From assembly GCA_049841315.1 (NCBI GenBank), contig JASGDB010000097.1, forward strand, positions 1 to 9,742: DNA of 9,742 nucleotides, written 5' to 3'. The position numbers and the translations under genes are program-made. The notes under the pieces are model-generated. The model was given only the letters and a program-made list of their open reading frames with translations, was not told the DNA's origin and made no database searches. The stretch is from JASGDB01 sp049841315. Lineage in GTDB: Bacteria; Bacteroidota; Bacteroidia; Flavobacteriales; Weeksellaceae. Positions 1 through 6,253 of the stretch are shown here, one piece after another (the first letter of the stretch is position 1; each line of letters begins with the position of its first letter).

Positions 1-2
1 AT

Positions 3-23
3 CATAAACAACAAGCAAAAATA
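3..23 (-). promoter_or_regulatory. Possible -7 box and start codon of a leftward gene leaving the window
   Basis: On the minus strand, positions 23-16 read TATTTTTG, which matches the Bacteroidota -7 consensus TAnnTTTG, and an ATG follows at 5-3 at the very edge of the window. I found no TTTG at the expected -33 position, and the leader would be only a few bases long. This may be the start of a gene that continues to the left of the window, but two bases of coding sequence cannot confirm it. Confidence 0.22.
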
Positions 24-93
24 TCAACCAAATTATATTTAAAAAAGGGAAAAAAATTAACTTTTAGAATTTGGATTTTAACATAGGATGTTT

Positions 94-149
94 AAATTTC
101 ATCAAAATTAATTTCCCCAACCCTAAAGGTTATAATTTTGATGAAATTT
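94..149. repeat. Perfect 17-bp inverted repeat (hairpin 1)
   Basis: Positions 94-110 (AAATTTCATCAAAATTA) are the exact reverse complement of 133-149. The 22-nt loop contains CCCTAAAG (121-128) and a small inner stem, AACC (119-122) with GGTT (128-131). It lies downstream of ribH on the minus strand. There is no U-tract directly after the stem on either strand, so a simple intrinsic terminator is not obvious. The right arm overlaps the left arm of the next inverted repeat, so the two full-length stems compete for 144-149. Confidence 0.8.
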
Positions 150-203
150 TCAGGGATTTCTCCACGCTTTAGGGGCGGGAAAAAGAAAAATCCCTGAAAA
201 TTT
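144..203. repeat. Perfect 16-bp inverted repeat (hairpin 2)
   Basis: Positions 144-159 (AAATTTTCAGGGATTT) are the exact reverse complement of 188-203. The 28-nt loop contains CTTTAGGG (167-174), which is exactly complementary to CCCTAAAG in the loop of hairpin 1. It is the first structure reached by transcripts leaving ribH and may protect or end the 3' end of that mRNA. It may equally be one copy of a dispersed intergenic repeat; the sequence alone does not decide. Confidence 0.8.
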
Positions 204-241
204 TATTTCTTAATAATTTTTAAACAGGCTCTTAATCGGTT

Positions 242-760
242 TTAAAATTTTCCGAATCCGATATTATTTTTCTTTGCCGTAAGATTTCTTTTAAAATTAA
301 TCATCTGCAAGGCTGTAACTGCTGCTTCCACACCTTTATTGCCTAAGTTTCCTCCGCTTCTCGCTATGGACTGTTCTTTTGAATCATCGGTGAGAACACA
401 GAAAACAGTTGGAACATTAGTCAGAACATTACAGTCTTTTATTCCCTGTGCAACAGCAGAACATACATAATCAAAATGAGGAGTTTCCCCGCGGATAACA
501 CACCCTATTGCAATTACCGCATCATATTCCGCCGTTTTGCAGAGCTGCATTGCTCCATAGCTGAGCTCAAAAGCTCCGGGAACAGGGAATATTTTAATGT
601 TGTCCGCCTTTACGCCTTCTTTTTTCAGAATTTCAATACAGGCATCACGGAGATTATGGGTTACAAAGTCATTCCACTCAGAAAACACAATGCCGATGGT
701 GAAATCATCGGCATCTGTTATATTAAGCGGCTTGTAATCGGAAAGATTTACGGTTGCCAT
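242..760 (-). CDS. ribH: 6,7-dimethyl-8-ribityllumazine synthase
   Basis: RibH condenses 5-amino-6-ribitylamino-uracil with 3,4-dihydroxy-2-butanone 4-phosphate to give 6,7-dimethyl-8-ribityllumazine, the penultimate step of riboflavin synthesis, in the cytoplasm. The 172-aa product has the family signatures in order: SEWN (27-30) at the substrate-stacking site, PVPGAFEL (59-66), the GCVIRGETPHFDYV block (86-99) with the catalytic-type His95, VLTDDSKEQ (122-130) and the phosphate-binding-type Arg134, then GNKGVEAA (140-147). The core matches the usual 150-160 aa length; the extra residues are a short basic C-terminal tail of about 12 aa (TAKKNNIGFGKF) that is not part of the catalytic core. 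The start ATG lies 4 nt after the stop codon of the upstream TPR gene, so the two are probably co-transcribed. No FMN riboswitch was recognised in the leader of this unit. The family assignment is firm. Confidence 0.96.
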   Translation of the reverse strand: MATVNLSDYKPLNITDADDFTIGIVFSEWNDFVTHNLRDACIEILKKEGVKADNIKIFPVPGAFELSYGAMQLCKTAEYDAVIAIGCVIRGETPHFDYVCSAVAQGIKDCNVLTNVPTVFCVLTDDSKEQSIARSGGNLGNKGVEAAVTALQMINFKRNLTAKKNNIGFGKF

Positions 761-764
761 TTTT

Positions 765-1466
765 TTAATAATATTTGGTCATTTCGATATAAGCGTCGCT
801 CATCTCGTTATCATAATCCTGATATTTTTCTTCGATGGAAGCGAAATATTTTTTGGCTTCTGCATTTTTTTTCAATGCAAGAGCAAGAACTCCTGCTTTT
901 TTAGTAAAATAATAGGAAGTATAGGCATCATCCGAAGCGGAGATGGCTTTATCAAGAAGAGAAAGAGCGTCCTCGCTTTTATTCAGATTGCTCTGGCAGT
1001 CTGCCATAGCTCCGTATTTCAGTGCCATAAGGATTTCGTTATCAGAACTGAATTTATCCAGCAAATCGTATGCTTCCTGGTATTTTCCTTCCTTGAATTT
1101 CAGAAGTCCTGCGTTGTATGCGGAAAGTTTTCCTACATCTGTTCCTGAAAAGTCGTTGTAAGTTCCCATGAATCCCGGATTAGCTACGGATTTTCCTCCA
1201 AGAGCTTCAGCATCTTTTCCTTCGGAAAGGTTTTTCTGAGCAGCGAGATAACTTTTTGCTGCTTCTTCATTTTTAGGTTTTACTACATACTGTTGGTATG
1301 CGAAGAACCCAAGAATTGCCAGAAGCAATGCTCCGAAAATTCCCATCAGGGTTTTGGAGTGTTTTTCAATAAACCTTTCAGTGTTAAGGGCGGTCTGGTC
1401 CAAGTCTTTGAATACTTCCACCGTTTCTTTTCCTTCAAGCTCTTTTTTATTGGTGTGTTTTGCCAT
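765..1466 (-). CDS. Membrane-anchored tetratricopeptide repeat protein (YfgM-like)
   Basis: The 233-aa product has a charged N-terminal cytoplasmic segment (1-38), one hydrophobic transmembrane helix at about 40-60 (MGIFGALLLAILGFFAYQQY), and a C-terminal region of degenerate TPR-like helices at roughly 111-142, 147-180 and 184-217. This architecture resembles YfgM, the inner-membrane TPR protein that in E. coli associates with the periplasmic chaperone PpiD and the Sec translocon. A similar role at the membrane is inference. It is the first gene after a strong consensus promoter and sits 4 nt before ribH. No functional link to riboflavin is evident, so the pairing may be only shared transcription. 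The ATG at 1466 fits the promoter, with a leader of about 15-20 nt. The overall architecture is clear; the exact partner is not. Confidence 0.85.
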   Translation of the reverse strand: MAKHTNKKELEGKETVEVFKDLDQTALNTERFIEKHSKTLMGIFGALLLAILGFFAYQQYVVKPKNEEAAKSYLAAQKNLSEGKDAEALGGKSVANPGFMGTYNDFSGTDVGKLSAYNAGLLKFKEGKYQEAYDLLDKFSSDNEILMALKYGAMADCQSNLNKSEDALSLLDKAISASDDAYTSYYFTKKAGVLALALKKNAEAKKYFASIEEKYQDYDNEMSDAYIEMTKYY

Positions 1467-1488
1467 GATATTTTTTAAAAATGAAGTG

Positions 1489-1519
1489 CAAATTTAACTG
1501 TTTCTGTGTGATTTACAAA
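1489..1519 (-). promoter_or_regulatory. Bacteroidota-type promoter of the TPR-ribH unit
   Basis: On the minus strand, TTTG (1519-1516) is followed by exactly 19 nt and then TAAATTTG (1496-1489). This matches the Bacteroidota housekeeping promoter (TTTG at -33, TAnnTTTG at -7) in both elements and in spacing. Transcription should start around 1480-1485, giving a leader of about 15-20 nt before the ATG at 1466. It is the best promoter match in the window. Confidence 0.75.
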
Positions 1520-1544
1520 ATACTTTGCCGTAATCCGTCAATTT

Positions 1545-1714
1545 TTATTTGCTTTCGGCTAATTTCACTTGGTTTTTCAGTTCTTCTATTCTTTCCTCAT
1601 ACCGTTCTATCAGCTTTTCGGAAAGGGAATTGATGGTGTTTTTTTAATAAAAGTATCAGCAATGAGGCTTTTATGATTTATGAAAAAATTACTGAGGGTT
1701 TGGTTTAAAATCAT
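1545..1714 (-). pseudogene. Small broken gene or remnant with coiled-coil C-terminus
   Basis: On the minus strand an ATG at 1714-1712 opens a 34-codon frame (to 1610) beginning MILNQTLSNFFINHKSL. At an A7 tract (T7 on the plus strand, 1639-1645) a different frame takes over. That frame runs from 1643 to a stop at 1545 and reads KNTINSLSEKLIERY, then EERIEELKNQVKLAESK. This segment is strongly helical and charged, with a heptad-like pattern, and resembles the C-terminal coiled-coil tail of small XRE/HTH-type regulators found in flavobacteria (inference from memory). The second frame is closed on its left by an in-frame TAA at 1646-1644 and has no start of its own. Adding one A to the A7 tract would join the two frames into a protein of about 57 aa. 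Explanations are a decayed gene, a sequencing error at the homopolymer, or, less likely, programmed slippage. Confidence 0.45.
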
Positions 1715-1788
1715 ATTTTCATTTGCATTATTACCGTTACGGATTGCAAATCTTTACAACAGTTTTTTCATAAGGATATCGAAATACT

Positions 1789-2883
1789 TTACTGATTCGC
1801 TCTCCTGATATAAAGAATCGCAGCAAGCGGCCCGAAAAAAAGGTTCGGAAGCCACATGGCGACAAGCGGAGTAAGCGTATTGCTTTCCGAAACCACTTTC
1901 AGGATTTCAAATGAAAAGACAAAAACGAAAGCCAGCGAGATGCCTATCGCAAGATTGAGCCCAAGCCCGCCCCGTCTTTTTTCGGAAGAAAGCGATAAGG
2001 CAAGAAACGTCAAAATGATAACGGAAACCGGCATCGAAGTCCGCTGATAGAGCTCATTCAGATAAGTGTTGAGATTGGAATTTCCCTTTTCTTTTTCATT
2101 ATTGATGAATTTCAGGAGTTCCGGCGTGGTTTTATTTTGCCCGATAAGTCCGTCCGGAAAGAGTTCTTCGGGTGGAAGCCCGAAACTTTTGGTCATTTCC
2201 GTACCGTTGGCAAGTTTTTCCGTATCGTCTTTATTGATGGTTTTTTCGAGGAAATTATTCATCACGAAGACCTTTTTCTTTTCTTCCCACGAAAAATCCG
2301 AAACGTTGAGCTGATAGGTCATTTTATTGTCCTTGTCAAATTTCTGGTAAATGAATCCGGAGCCTCTTTTTTCTTTTTTATTATAACTTTTAATGAAAAT
2401 GTATTCGTTTTTGGAAATTTTTGTGGAAATCTCTGCTGTTCCGGTGAGTGCTTCTTTTTTAACTCTGTTGTAGGTGTACGGTTCCAGCATATTTTTTTTT
2501 GTATTGGAAATCGGAAGTACAAAATGATTAAGAGACAGCGCAATAATCGCAATGAAGCCCGATGTAATGAGATAAGGTCTCGCAAAACGGTGAAAACTCG
2601 CACCGCTGCTGATAATCGCTACAATTTCGGTGTTGTTTGCCATTCTCGAGGTGAAATAAATAACTGAAATAAAAACGAGAATCGACATAAACGTAATCAC
2701 GAGATTCATAATCCAGAACGGATAGAAATTCACAACGAAATAAGAAACCGTAAAGCCGTTGGATTCAATTCTCGGAGCTTTTGCCTGAACGTCAATCACG
2801 AATACAATAATAGACAGCAACGCCAGCATGAACCCGAAAGTTCCGAGGTATTTTCTGATGATGTACAGGTCTATTATTTTCAT
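1789..2883 (-). CDS. LptF/LptG-family permease (YjgP/YjgQ), LPS export
   Basis: The 364-aa product has the LptF/LptG layout: three N-terminal transmembrane helices (about 13-33, 55-77, 103-125), a periplasmic beta-rich domain (about 126-280), and three C-terminal helices (about 284-302, 308-328, 340-358). The segment NELYQRTSMPVSVIIL (276-291) followed by SSEKRRGG (299-306) is characteristic of the family before and after the fourth helix. LptF and LptG form the membrane part of the LptB2FG ABC transporter that extracts lipopolysaccharide from the inner membrane and delivers it to LptC-LptA. I cannot tell LptF from LptG here, so no symbol is given. It is the last gene of a four-gene minus-strand run, 89 nt after tgt; the gap holds a palindrome and a tandem repeat but no clear promoter. 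The start ATG at 2883 directly precedes the expected first cytoplasmic helix. Confidence 0.92.
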   Translation of the reverse strand: MKIIDLYIIRKYLGTFGFMLALLSIIVFVIDVQAKAPRIESNGFTVSYFVVNFYPFWIMNLVITFMSILVFISVIYFTSRMANNTEIVAIISSGASFHRFARPYLITSGFIAIIALSLNHFVLPISNTKKNMLEPYTYNRVKKEALTGTAEISTKISKNEYIFIKSYNKKEKRGSGFIYQKFDKDNKMTYQLNVSDFSWEEKKKVFVMNNFLEKTINKDDTEKLANGTEMTKSFGLPPEELFPDGLIGQNKTTPELLKFINNEKEKGNSNLNTYLNELYQRTSMPVSVIILTFLALSLSSEKRRGGLGLNLAIGISLAFVFVFSFEILKVVSESNTLTPLVAMWLPNLFFGPLAAILYIRRANQ

Positions 2884-2908
2884 TTTTTTCTTTATTTACC
2901 AATATGTC

Positions 2909-2921
2909 GCCCCTTCGGGGC
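2909..2921. repeat. GC-rich palindrome in the tgt-lptF/G gap
   Basis: GCCCC (2909-2913) pairs perfectly with GGGGC (2917-2921) around a TTC loop. It is markedly GC-rich against its AT-rich surroundings. No T-run follows on the minus strand, so it is not a classical terminator. Short palindromes of this type are common between genes in Bacteroidota. It may act as a partial attenuator or mRNA-stability stem between tgt and the permease gene. Confidence 0.6.
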
Positions 2922-2929
2922 TTCACTCT

Positions 2930-2961
2930 AACTTCTCCCCAACTCAACTTCTCCTCAACTC
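2930..2961. repeat. Two tandem copies of a 16-bp unit
   Basis: Positions 2930-2945 (AACTTCTCCCCAACTC) and 2946-2961 (AACTTCTCCTCAACTC) are direct tandem repeats with 15 of 16 bases identical. They lie entirely in the gap between tgt and the permease gene. Variable copy number between strains would be expected for such a unit. Confidence 0.75.
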
Positions 2962-2972
2962 CTTGTCTTATT

Positions 2973-4106
2973 TTAAAGCCTTTGCTTTAAAACAGGAACT
3001 ACAGAGTTTTTCCACGCATAAAAATCTCCCGCTAAAATATGTTCTCTTGCAACACGAACCAAATCCAGATAAAATGCCAGATTGTGAATGGAGGCAATCT
3101 GTTTTGCCAGATATTCTTTCGCTACGAAAAGATGTCTTACATACGCTTTGGAATATTCTTTATCTACAAAACTTGTCCCAAACTCATCGAGAGGCGAAAA
3201 ATCGTTTTTCCATTTTTCGTTTTTCATGTTCATCACGCCCTGCCATGTGAACAGCATTGCATTTCTGGCGTTTCTGGTCGGCATTACGCAGTCCATCATG
3301 TCAATTCCTAATCCGATACTTTCGAGGATGTTCCAAGGCGTTCCTACGCCCATTAAGTATCGTGGTTTTTCTTTCGGAAGAATGTCGGTAACTTCATCGG
3401 TGATTCTGTACATTTCTTCTTCCGGCTCACCTACGGAAAGTCCGCCGATAGCGTTTCCTTCCGCATTTTGTTCAGAAATAAACTCTGCGGAAATTTTCCT
3501 TAAATCAGAATAAGTTGAGCCCTGAACAATCGGAAACAATCTCTGTTTGTGTCCGTAAAGTTCTTTGTTGTTTTCCGTCCATTCAATGCATCTTTTCAGC
3601 CATCGGTGTGTCATTTCCATCGAGGTTTTCGCCTGATTGTATTCGCAGGGAAACGGTGTACATTCATCAAATGCCATAAAAATATCGCCGCCTATCTGGC
3701 GCTGGATTTCCATGGATTTTTCGGGCGAAATGAAATGAAAACTTCCGTCGATATGCGATTTGAATTTCACGCCTTCTTCCGACATTTTCCGGCTTGCAGA
3801 AAGTGAAAAAACCTGATAACCGCCGGAATCCGTAAGAATCGGCAAGTCCCAGTTCATGAATTTATGAAGTCCGCCCGCTTCCTGCATGATTTCCATTTTC
3901 GGGCGGAGATAGAGATGATACGTATTCCCGAGAATTATTTGCGCTTTGATGTCTTCTTTCAGTTCGCGCTGATGAACGGTTTTCACGGATGCTACAGTTC
4001 CTACCGGCATAAAAATCGGTGTCTGAATCGTTCCGTGGTCGGTGGTAATAATCCCTGCTCTTGCTTTTCCCGAGGAGGTTTTTTCAATTTCAAAAAATCG
4101 CTGCAT
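2973..4106 (-). CDS. tgt: tRNA-guanine transglycosylase lacking the usual zinc cysteines
   Basis: Tgt exchanges guanine 34 of GUN-anticodon tRNAs for the queuosine precursor preQ1, by base exchange through a covalent enzyme-RNA intermediate. The 377-aa length is normal for bacteria. Visible motifs are MPVGTVASVK (33-42), LTDSGGYQVFSL (91-102) with catalytic-type Asp93, FDECTPFP (146-153), IGGLSVGEP (220-228), LMGVGTP (251-257) and GIDMMDCVMPTRNARN (267-282) with the nucleophile-type Asp272. The canonical zinc site is C-x-C-x2-C followed about 25 residues later by His. Here the segment at about 306-320 (LDEFGTSFVDKEYSK) has no cysteine, while the distal His (IHNL, His341) remains. From memory, flavobacterial homologues share this substitution, so the enzyme is probably active with a remodelled or metal-free C-terminal fold. 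The start lies 3 nt after the stop of the upstream lipoprotein gene, so co-transcription is likely. Confidence 0.96.
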   Translation of the reverse strand: MQRFFEIEKTSSGKARAGIITTDHGTIQTPIFMPVGTVASVKTVHQRELKEDIKAQIILGNTYHLYLRPKMEIMQEAGGLHKFMNWDLPILTDSGGYQVFSLSASRKMSEEGVKFKSHIDGSFHFISPEKSMEIQRQIGGDIFMAFDECTPFPCEYNQAKTSMEMTHRWLKRCIEWTENNKELYGHKQRLFPIVQGSTYSDLRKISAEFISEQNAEGNAIGGLSVGEPEEEMYRITDEVTDILPKEKPRYLMGVGTPWNILESIGLGIDMMDCVMPTRNARNAMLFTWQGVMNMKNEKWKNDFSPLDEFGTSFVDKEYSKAYVRHLFVAKEYLAKQIASIHNLAFYLDLVRVAREHILAGDFYAWKNSVVPVLKQRL

Positions 4107-4109
4107 TAT

Positions 4110-4472
4110 TTATTTTGATAAGTAATCGGGTTTTTCTTTTTCTTTTTTCTCAATATATTTTTTTGCGCCCGGGTCTTTTTCAATGATAATTTCCTGTGCG
4201 CGGTCGAAAATTTTCTCGATTTTTCCGGTGGCAATATAGTATCGGTAACTTTCTGAAAAGTCTTTTGGTTTGATTTTCAGCTTGTTAAATACAGCAGCCG
4301 TCTGGTCGTTGATATTGATACCGGAATCAACAATCATGAGCTGGTCGCTGATGGCGAGTTCTGCTACGGCTTCTGCCATTTTTTTCTCAGAAATGAGATG
4401 TTCCGGACGTTCGACGATTTGGGAACAGGAAACCAATCCGAGAAAAACAAAAAAAACAATCAGTTTTCTCAT
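4110..4472 (-). CDS. DUF4296-type lipoprotein
   Basis: The 120-aa product starts with a short lipoprotein signal peptide: basic MRK, a hydrophobic stretch, and lipobox LVSC with the lipidated Cys at position 16. The mature part has RPEHLISEKKMAEAVAELAISDQ (positions 22-44), then a helical region with YRYYIATGKIEKIFDRA and a lysine-rich C-terminus. This matches my memory of DUF4296, an uncharacterised Bacteroidota envelope family whose members usually begin the mature chain with a RP-x2-LI-S pattern. The protein should be anchored in the periplasmic leaflet of the inner or outer membrane. Its ATG overlaps the TGA stop of the upstream glycosyltransferase gene (ATGA, 4472-4469), which indicates translational coupling, and tgt begins 3 nt after its stop. 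Function is unknown; a role linked to the glycosyltransferase is inference from the overlap. Confidence 0.85.
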   Translation of the reverse strand: MRKLIVFFVFLGLVSCSQIVERPEHLISEKKMAEAVAELAISDQLMIVDSGININDQTAAVFNKLKIKPKDFSESYRYYIATGKIEKIFDRAQEIIIEKDPGAKKYIEKKEKEKPDYLSK

Positions 4473-5188
4473 AGTTTATTAATTATCGATTTCCATTTCA
4501 GATTGAGGATTCCGAATACGGCTTCACCGATGATTCCGCCGTTCATTTTGCTTTCGCCTTTTACTCTGTTGGTGAAAATAATCGGAACTTCCACGATTTT
4601 ATATCCTTTTTTGTAGGCGCGGTATTTCATTTCAACCTGAAAACCGTAACCTTTGAGTTTTATTTTATCCAGGCCGATTCCCGTGAGGGTTTCTTTTTTA
4701 AAGCAGACAAATCCTGCAGTGGTATCATGCACCGGAATTCCGAGTATTGCACGAACATATCTGGAGGCAAAATAGGAGAGAAGAACCCTCCCCATAGGCC
4801 AGTTTACTACGTTTACGCCTTGAGAATACCGTGAACCGACGGACATATCCGCATTTTTGCAGGCTTCAAAAAGTTTGGGCAAATCCTGCGGATTGTGGGA
4901 AAAATCAGCGTCCATTTCAAAAATATAATCGTATCCGTTTTCGATTGCCCATTTGAATCCGTGTATGTAGGCTTTCCCAAGTCCGTCTTTCACTTTTCTT
5001 ATGGTAAGGTGAAGCTGCCCGGGAAAATTGCTTTGCAAATTTTGTACAATTTTCGCGGTTCCGTCCGGTGAAGAATCGTCAACGACAAGAATATGAAAGC
5101 CTTCTTCCAGACTAAAAACGGCTGAAATAATGCTTTCGATATTTTCTTTTTCGTTATAGGTTGGTATGATAACCAGTTTTTTCATCAT
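4469..5188 (-). CDS. Family 2 glycosyltransferase, polyprenol-phosphate mannosyltransferase type
   Basis: The 239-aa product is a single GT-A domain. Visible motifs are IPTYNEKENI (8-17), VVDDSSPDGT (35-44) for nucleotide-sugar binding, FEMDADFSHNP (90-100) with the metal-binding DAD (93-95), VGSRY (117-121), and the family block HDTTAGFVCF (154-163) followed by GYGFQVEMKYRAYKKG (180-195). These are features of dolichol/polyprenol-phosphate mannose synthase, which moves mannose or a related sugar from a nucleotide donor to a lipid phosphate at the cytoplasmic face of the inner membrane. There is no C-terminal membrane domain, so this is the short soluble form. The donor and lipid acceptor cannot be read from sequence. 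Two adjacent ATGs (5188 and 5185) are possible starts; the first is taken. It leads the operon with the DUF4296 gene (4-bp overlap), tgt and the permease gene. Confidence 0.93.
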   Translation of the reverse strand: MMKKLVIIPTYNEKENIESIISAVFSLEEGFHILVVDDSSPDGTAKIVQNLQSNFPGQLHLTIRKVKDGLGKAYIHGFKWAIENGYDYIFEMDADFSHNPQDLPKLFEACKNADMSVGSRYSQGVNVVNWPMGRVLLSYFASRYVRAILGIPVHDTTAGFVCFKKETLTGIGLDKIKLKGYGFQVEMKYRAYKKGYKIVEVPIIFTNRVKGESKMNGGIIGEAVFGILNLKWKSIINKL

Positions 5189-5201
5189 GAAAATTAAGCT
5201 G

Positions 5202-5209
5202 CAAAGATA
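5202..5209 (-). promoter_or_regulatory. -7 box of the glycosyltransferase-tgt-permease operon
   Basis: On the minus strand 5209-5202 reads TATCTTTG, a full match to TAnnTTTG, about 13 nt before the ATG at 5188. No TTTG lies at the expected distance upstream, so only half of the bipartite promoter is supported. The leader would be very short. Confidence 0.5.
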
Positions 5210-5288
5210 CTGTTTTTGCGTTTCCTTCTTTTCTTTTTATTGCTTAATGAATAACGTTTTTTCCCGAATGTCTGAAATTAGTTGTTAA

Positions 5289-5322
5289 TAAAATCTCCGA
5301 AGAATTTTCTCCGGAGATTTTA
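5289..5322 (-). terminator. Intrinsic terminator after the JmjC-like gene
   Basis: An 11-bp perfect stem pairs TAAAATCTCCG (5289-5299) with CGGAGATTTTA (5312-5322) around a 12-nt loop. In the minus direction the stem ends in TTTTA and continues into T-rich sequence. It lies 30 nt past the stop codon of the JmjC-like gene, the right place for a rho-independent terminator separating it from the next operon. Confidence 0.72.
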
Positions 5323-5352
5323 CTTGTATCTTTTTGCTTTTGCCTTGGCTAT

Positions 5353-6234
5353 TTACTTCGGTAGTTTTCTTGCCAAAGCACGGTTGGCTCTTTCGACTGC
5401 TTTTTTCTCTTTCCAGTCCATGTATTTCTTTTTGTATCTGCGTTTCATGAAATTATCGAAATTTCTCTGCACCGTAAGATTCCAAAGAGAATGTGCTTTT
5501 ACCGCCCACGATTTGTCCCACGCACGAAGCGAAATGGAGAAACTTCCGTCCAGATATTTCATCCAATGCCACCAGCCGGTCGGCATGAACAGCGTATCTC
5601 CGTGTTCGAGGAAACATTCGATTCCCTCTACGCCGTCTAATGCAGGAAATTTTTCAAAATCCGGATTGGAAATATCGTAATCTTCCAGAGAATATGTGGC
5701 ATAAGGAATCTGGTAAAGTCTTTCTTTCCATTTGTAATCGAAAAGCAGAATGTGTTTTCTTCCGTTGAAATGCGTGTGGAAAATATGTGCCATATCAATA
5801 TCGAAATGCAGGAATGTAACCGAGCCTTTCCCTCCGAAGAACATATTCGGATATTTATCGAGAAAACCGCCCATTAATTCTTTCGGCGAAATATAATCTT
5901 CGAGCAGTTTCGGAGCATATTTTATCGGGTCGAAAAGGAAAATACGCAGGTCGGTAGGTTCTCTTTCAATCAGGTCGATATAATCGGCGAATTTCATTTT
6001 CGCGGCGGAAGCGTTAATCGGAGCAGAAGGGTCGGCTTTTGAAGAATCGTACAGCGGAACTTCCACATCGCCTACCGTTTCTTTCATGTAGTCCATTGTC
6101 CATTTTTTGTAGGCAGGCCATTTTCTCGCCATGTTTTTGATGACAACGGGAGTTCTTGTTTTCAGGTATTTCTCCTCAAACTCCTCTTTTGTGATGTCAT
6201 CTACGATGTCTATCGGTTTTAGAATCAGTCCCAT
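5353..6234 (-). CDS. JmjC/cupin-like putative Fe(II)/2-oxoglutarate dioxygenase
   Basis: The 293-aa product has the cupin_8/JmjC layout. An N-terminal segment includes TRTPVVIKNMARKWPAYKKW (26-45), with the typical PVVI-x-N-x5-WPA signature. The metal facial triad is readable as His143-x-Asp145 in FLHFDIDMAH (141-150) and His223 in the GDTLFMPTGWWHW block (212-224). Lys160 in GRKHILLF (158-165) fits the 2-oxoglutarate-binding lysine. These are the features of FIH-like protein hydroxylases. The last 30 residues are strongly basic and helical (KRRYKKK, then ARKLPK), which could bind nucleic acid or an acidic partner. Substrate is unknown; hydroxylation of a ribosomal or other cytosolic protein is a guess. 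No signal peptide is seen, so it should be cytoplasmic. It is transcribed alone, with its own -7 box and terminator. Dioxygenase chemistry is well supported by the triad but unproven. Confidence 0.88.
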   Translation of the reverse strand: MGLILKPIDIVDDITKEEFEEKYLKTRTPVVIKNMARKWPAYKKWTMDYMKETVGDVEVPLYDSSKADPSAPINASAAKMKFADYIDLIEREPTDLRIFLFDPIKYAPKLLEDYISPKELMGGFLDKYPNMFFGGKGSVTFLHFDIDMAHIFHTHFNGRKHILLFDYKWKERLYQIPYATYSLEDYDISNPDFEKFPALDGVEGIECFLEHGDTLFMPTGWWHWMKYLDGSFSISLRAWDKSWAVKAHSLWNLTVQRNFDNFMKRRYKKKYMDWKEKKAVERANRALARKLPK

Positions 6235-6253
6235 TTATTCATAAATTAGAATG

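Noticed and set aside
1734..1742. CCGTTACGG palindrome after the permease gene as a terminator
   Set aside because: Only 4 bp of stem and no T-run; not enough for an intrinsic terminator.
2137..2667. Plus-strand open frame of 176 codons opposite the permease gene
   Set aside because: The minus-strand frame has the complete LptF/LptG pattern; the opposite translation is Phe/Arg-rich, as expected for a shadow.
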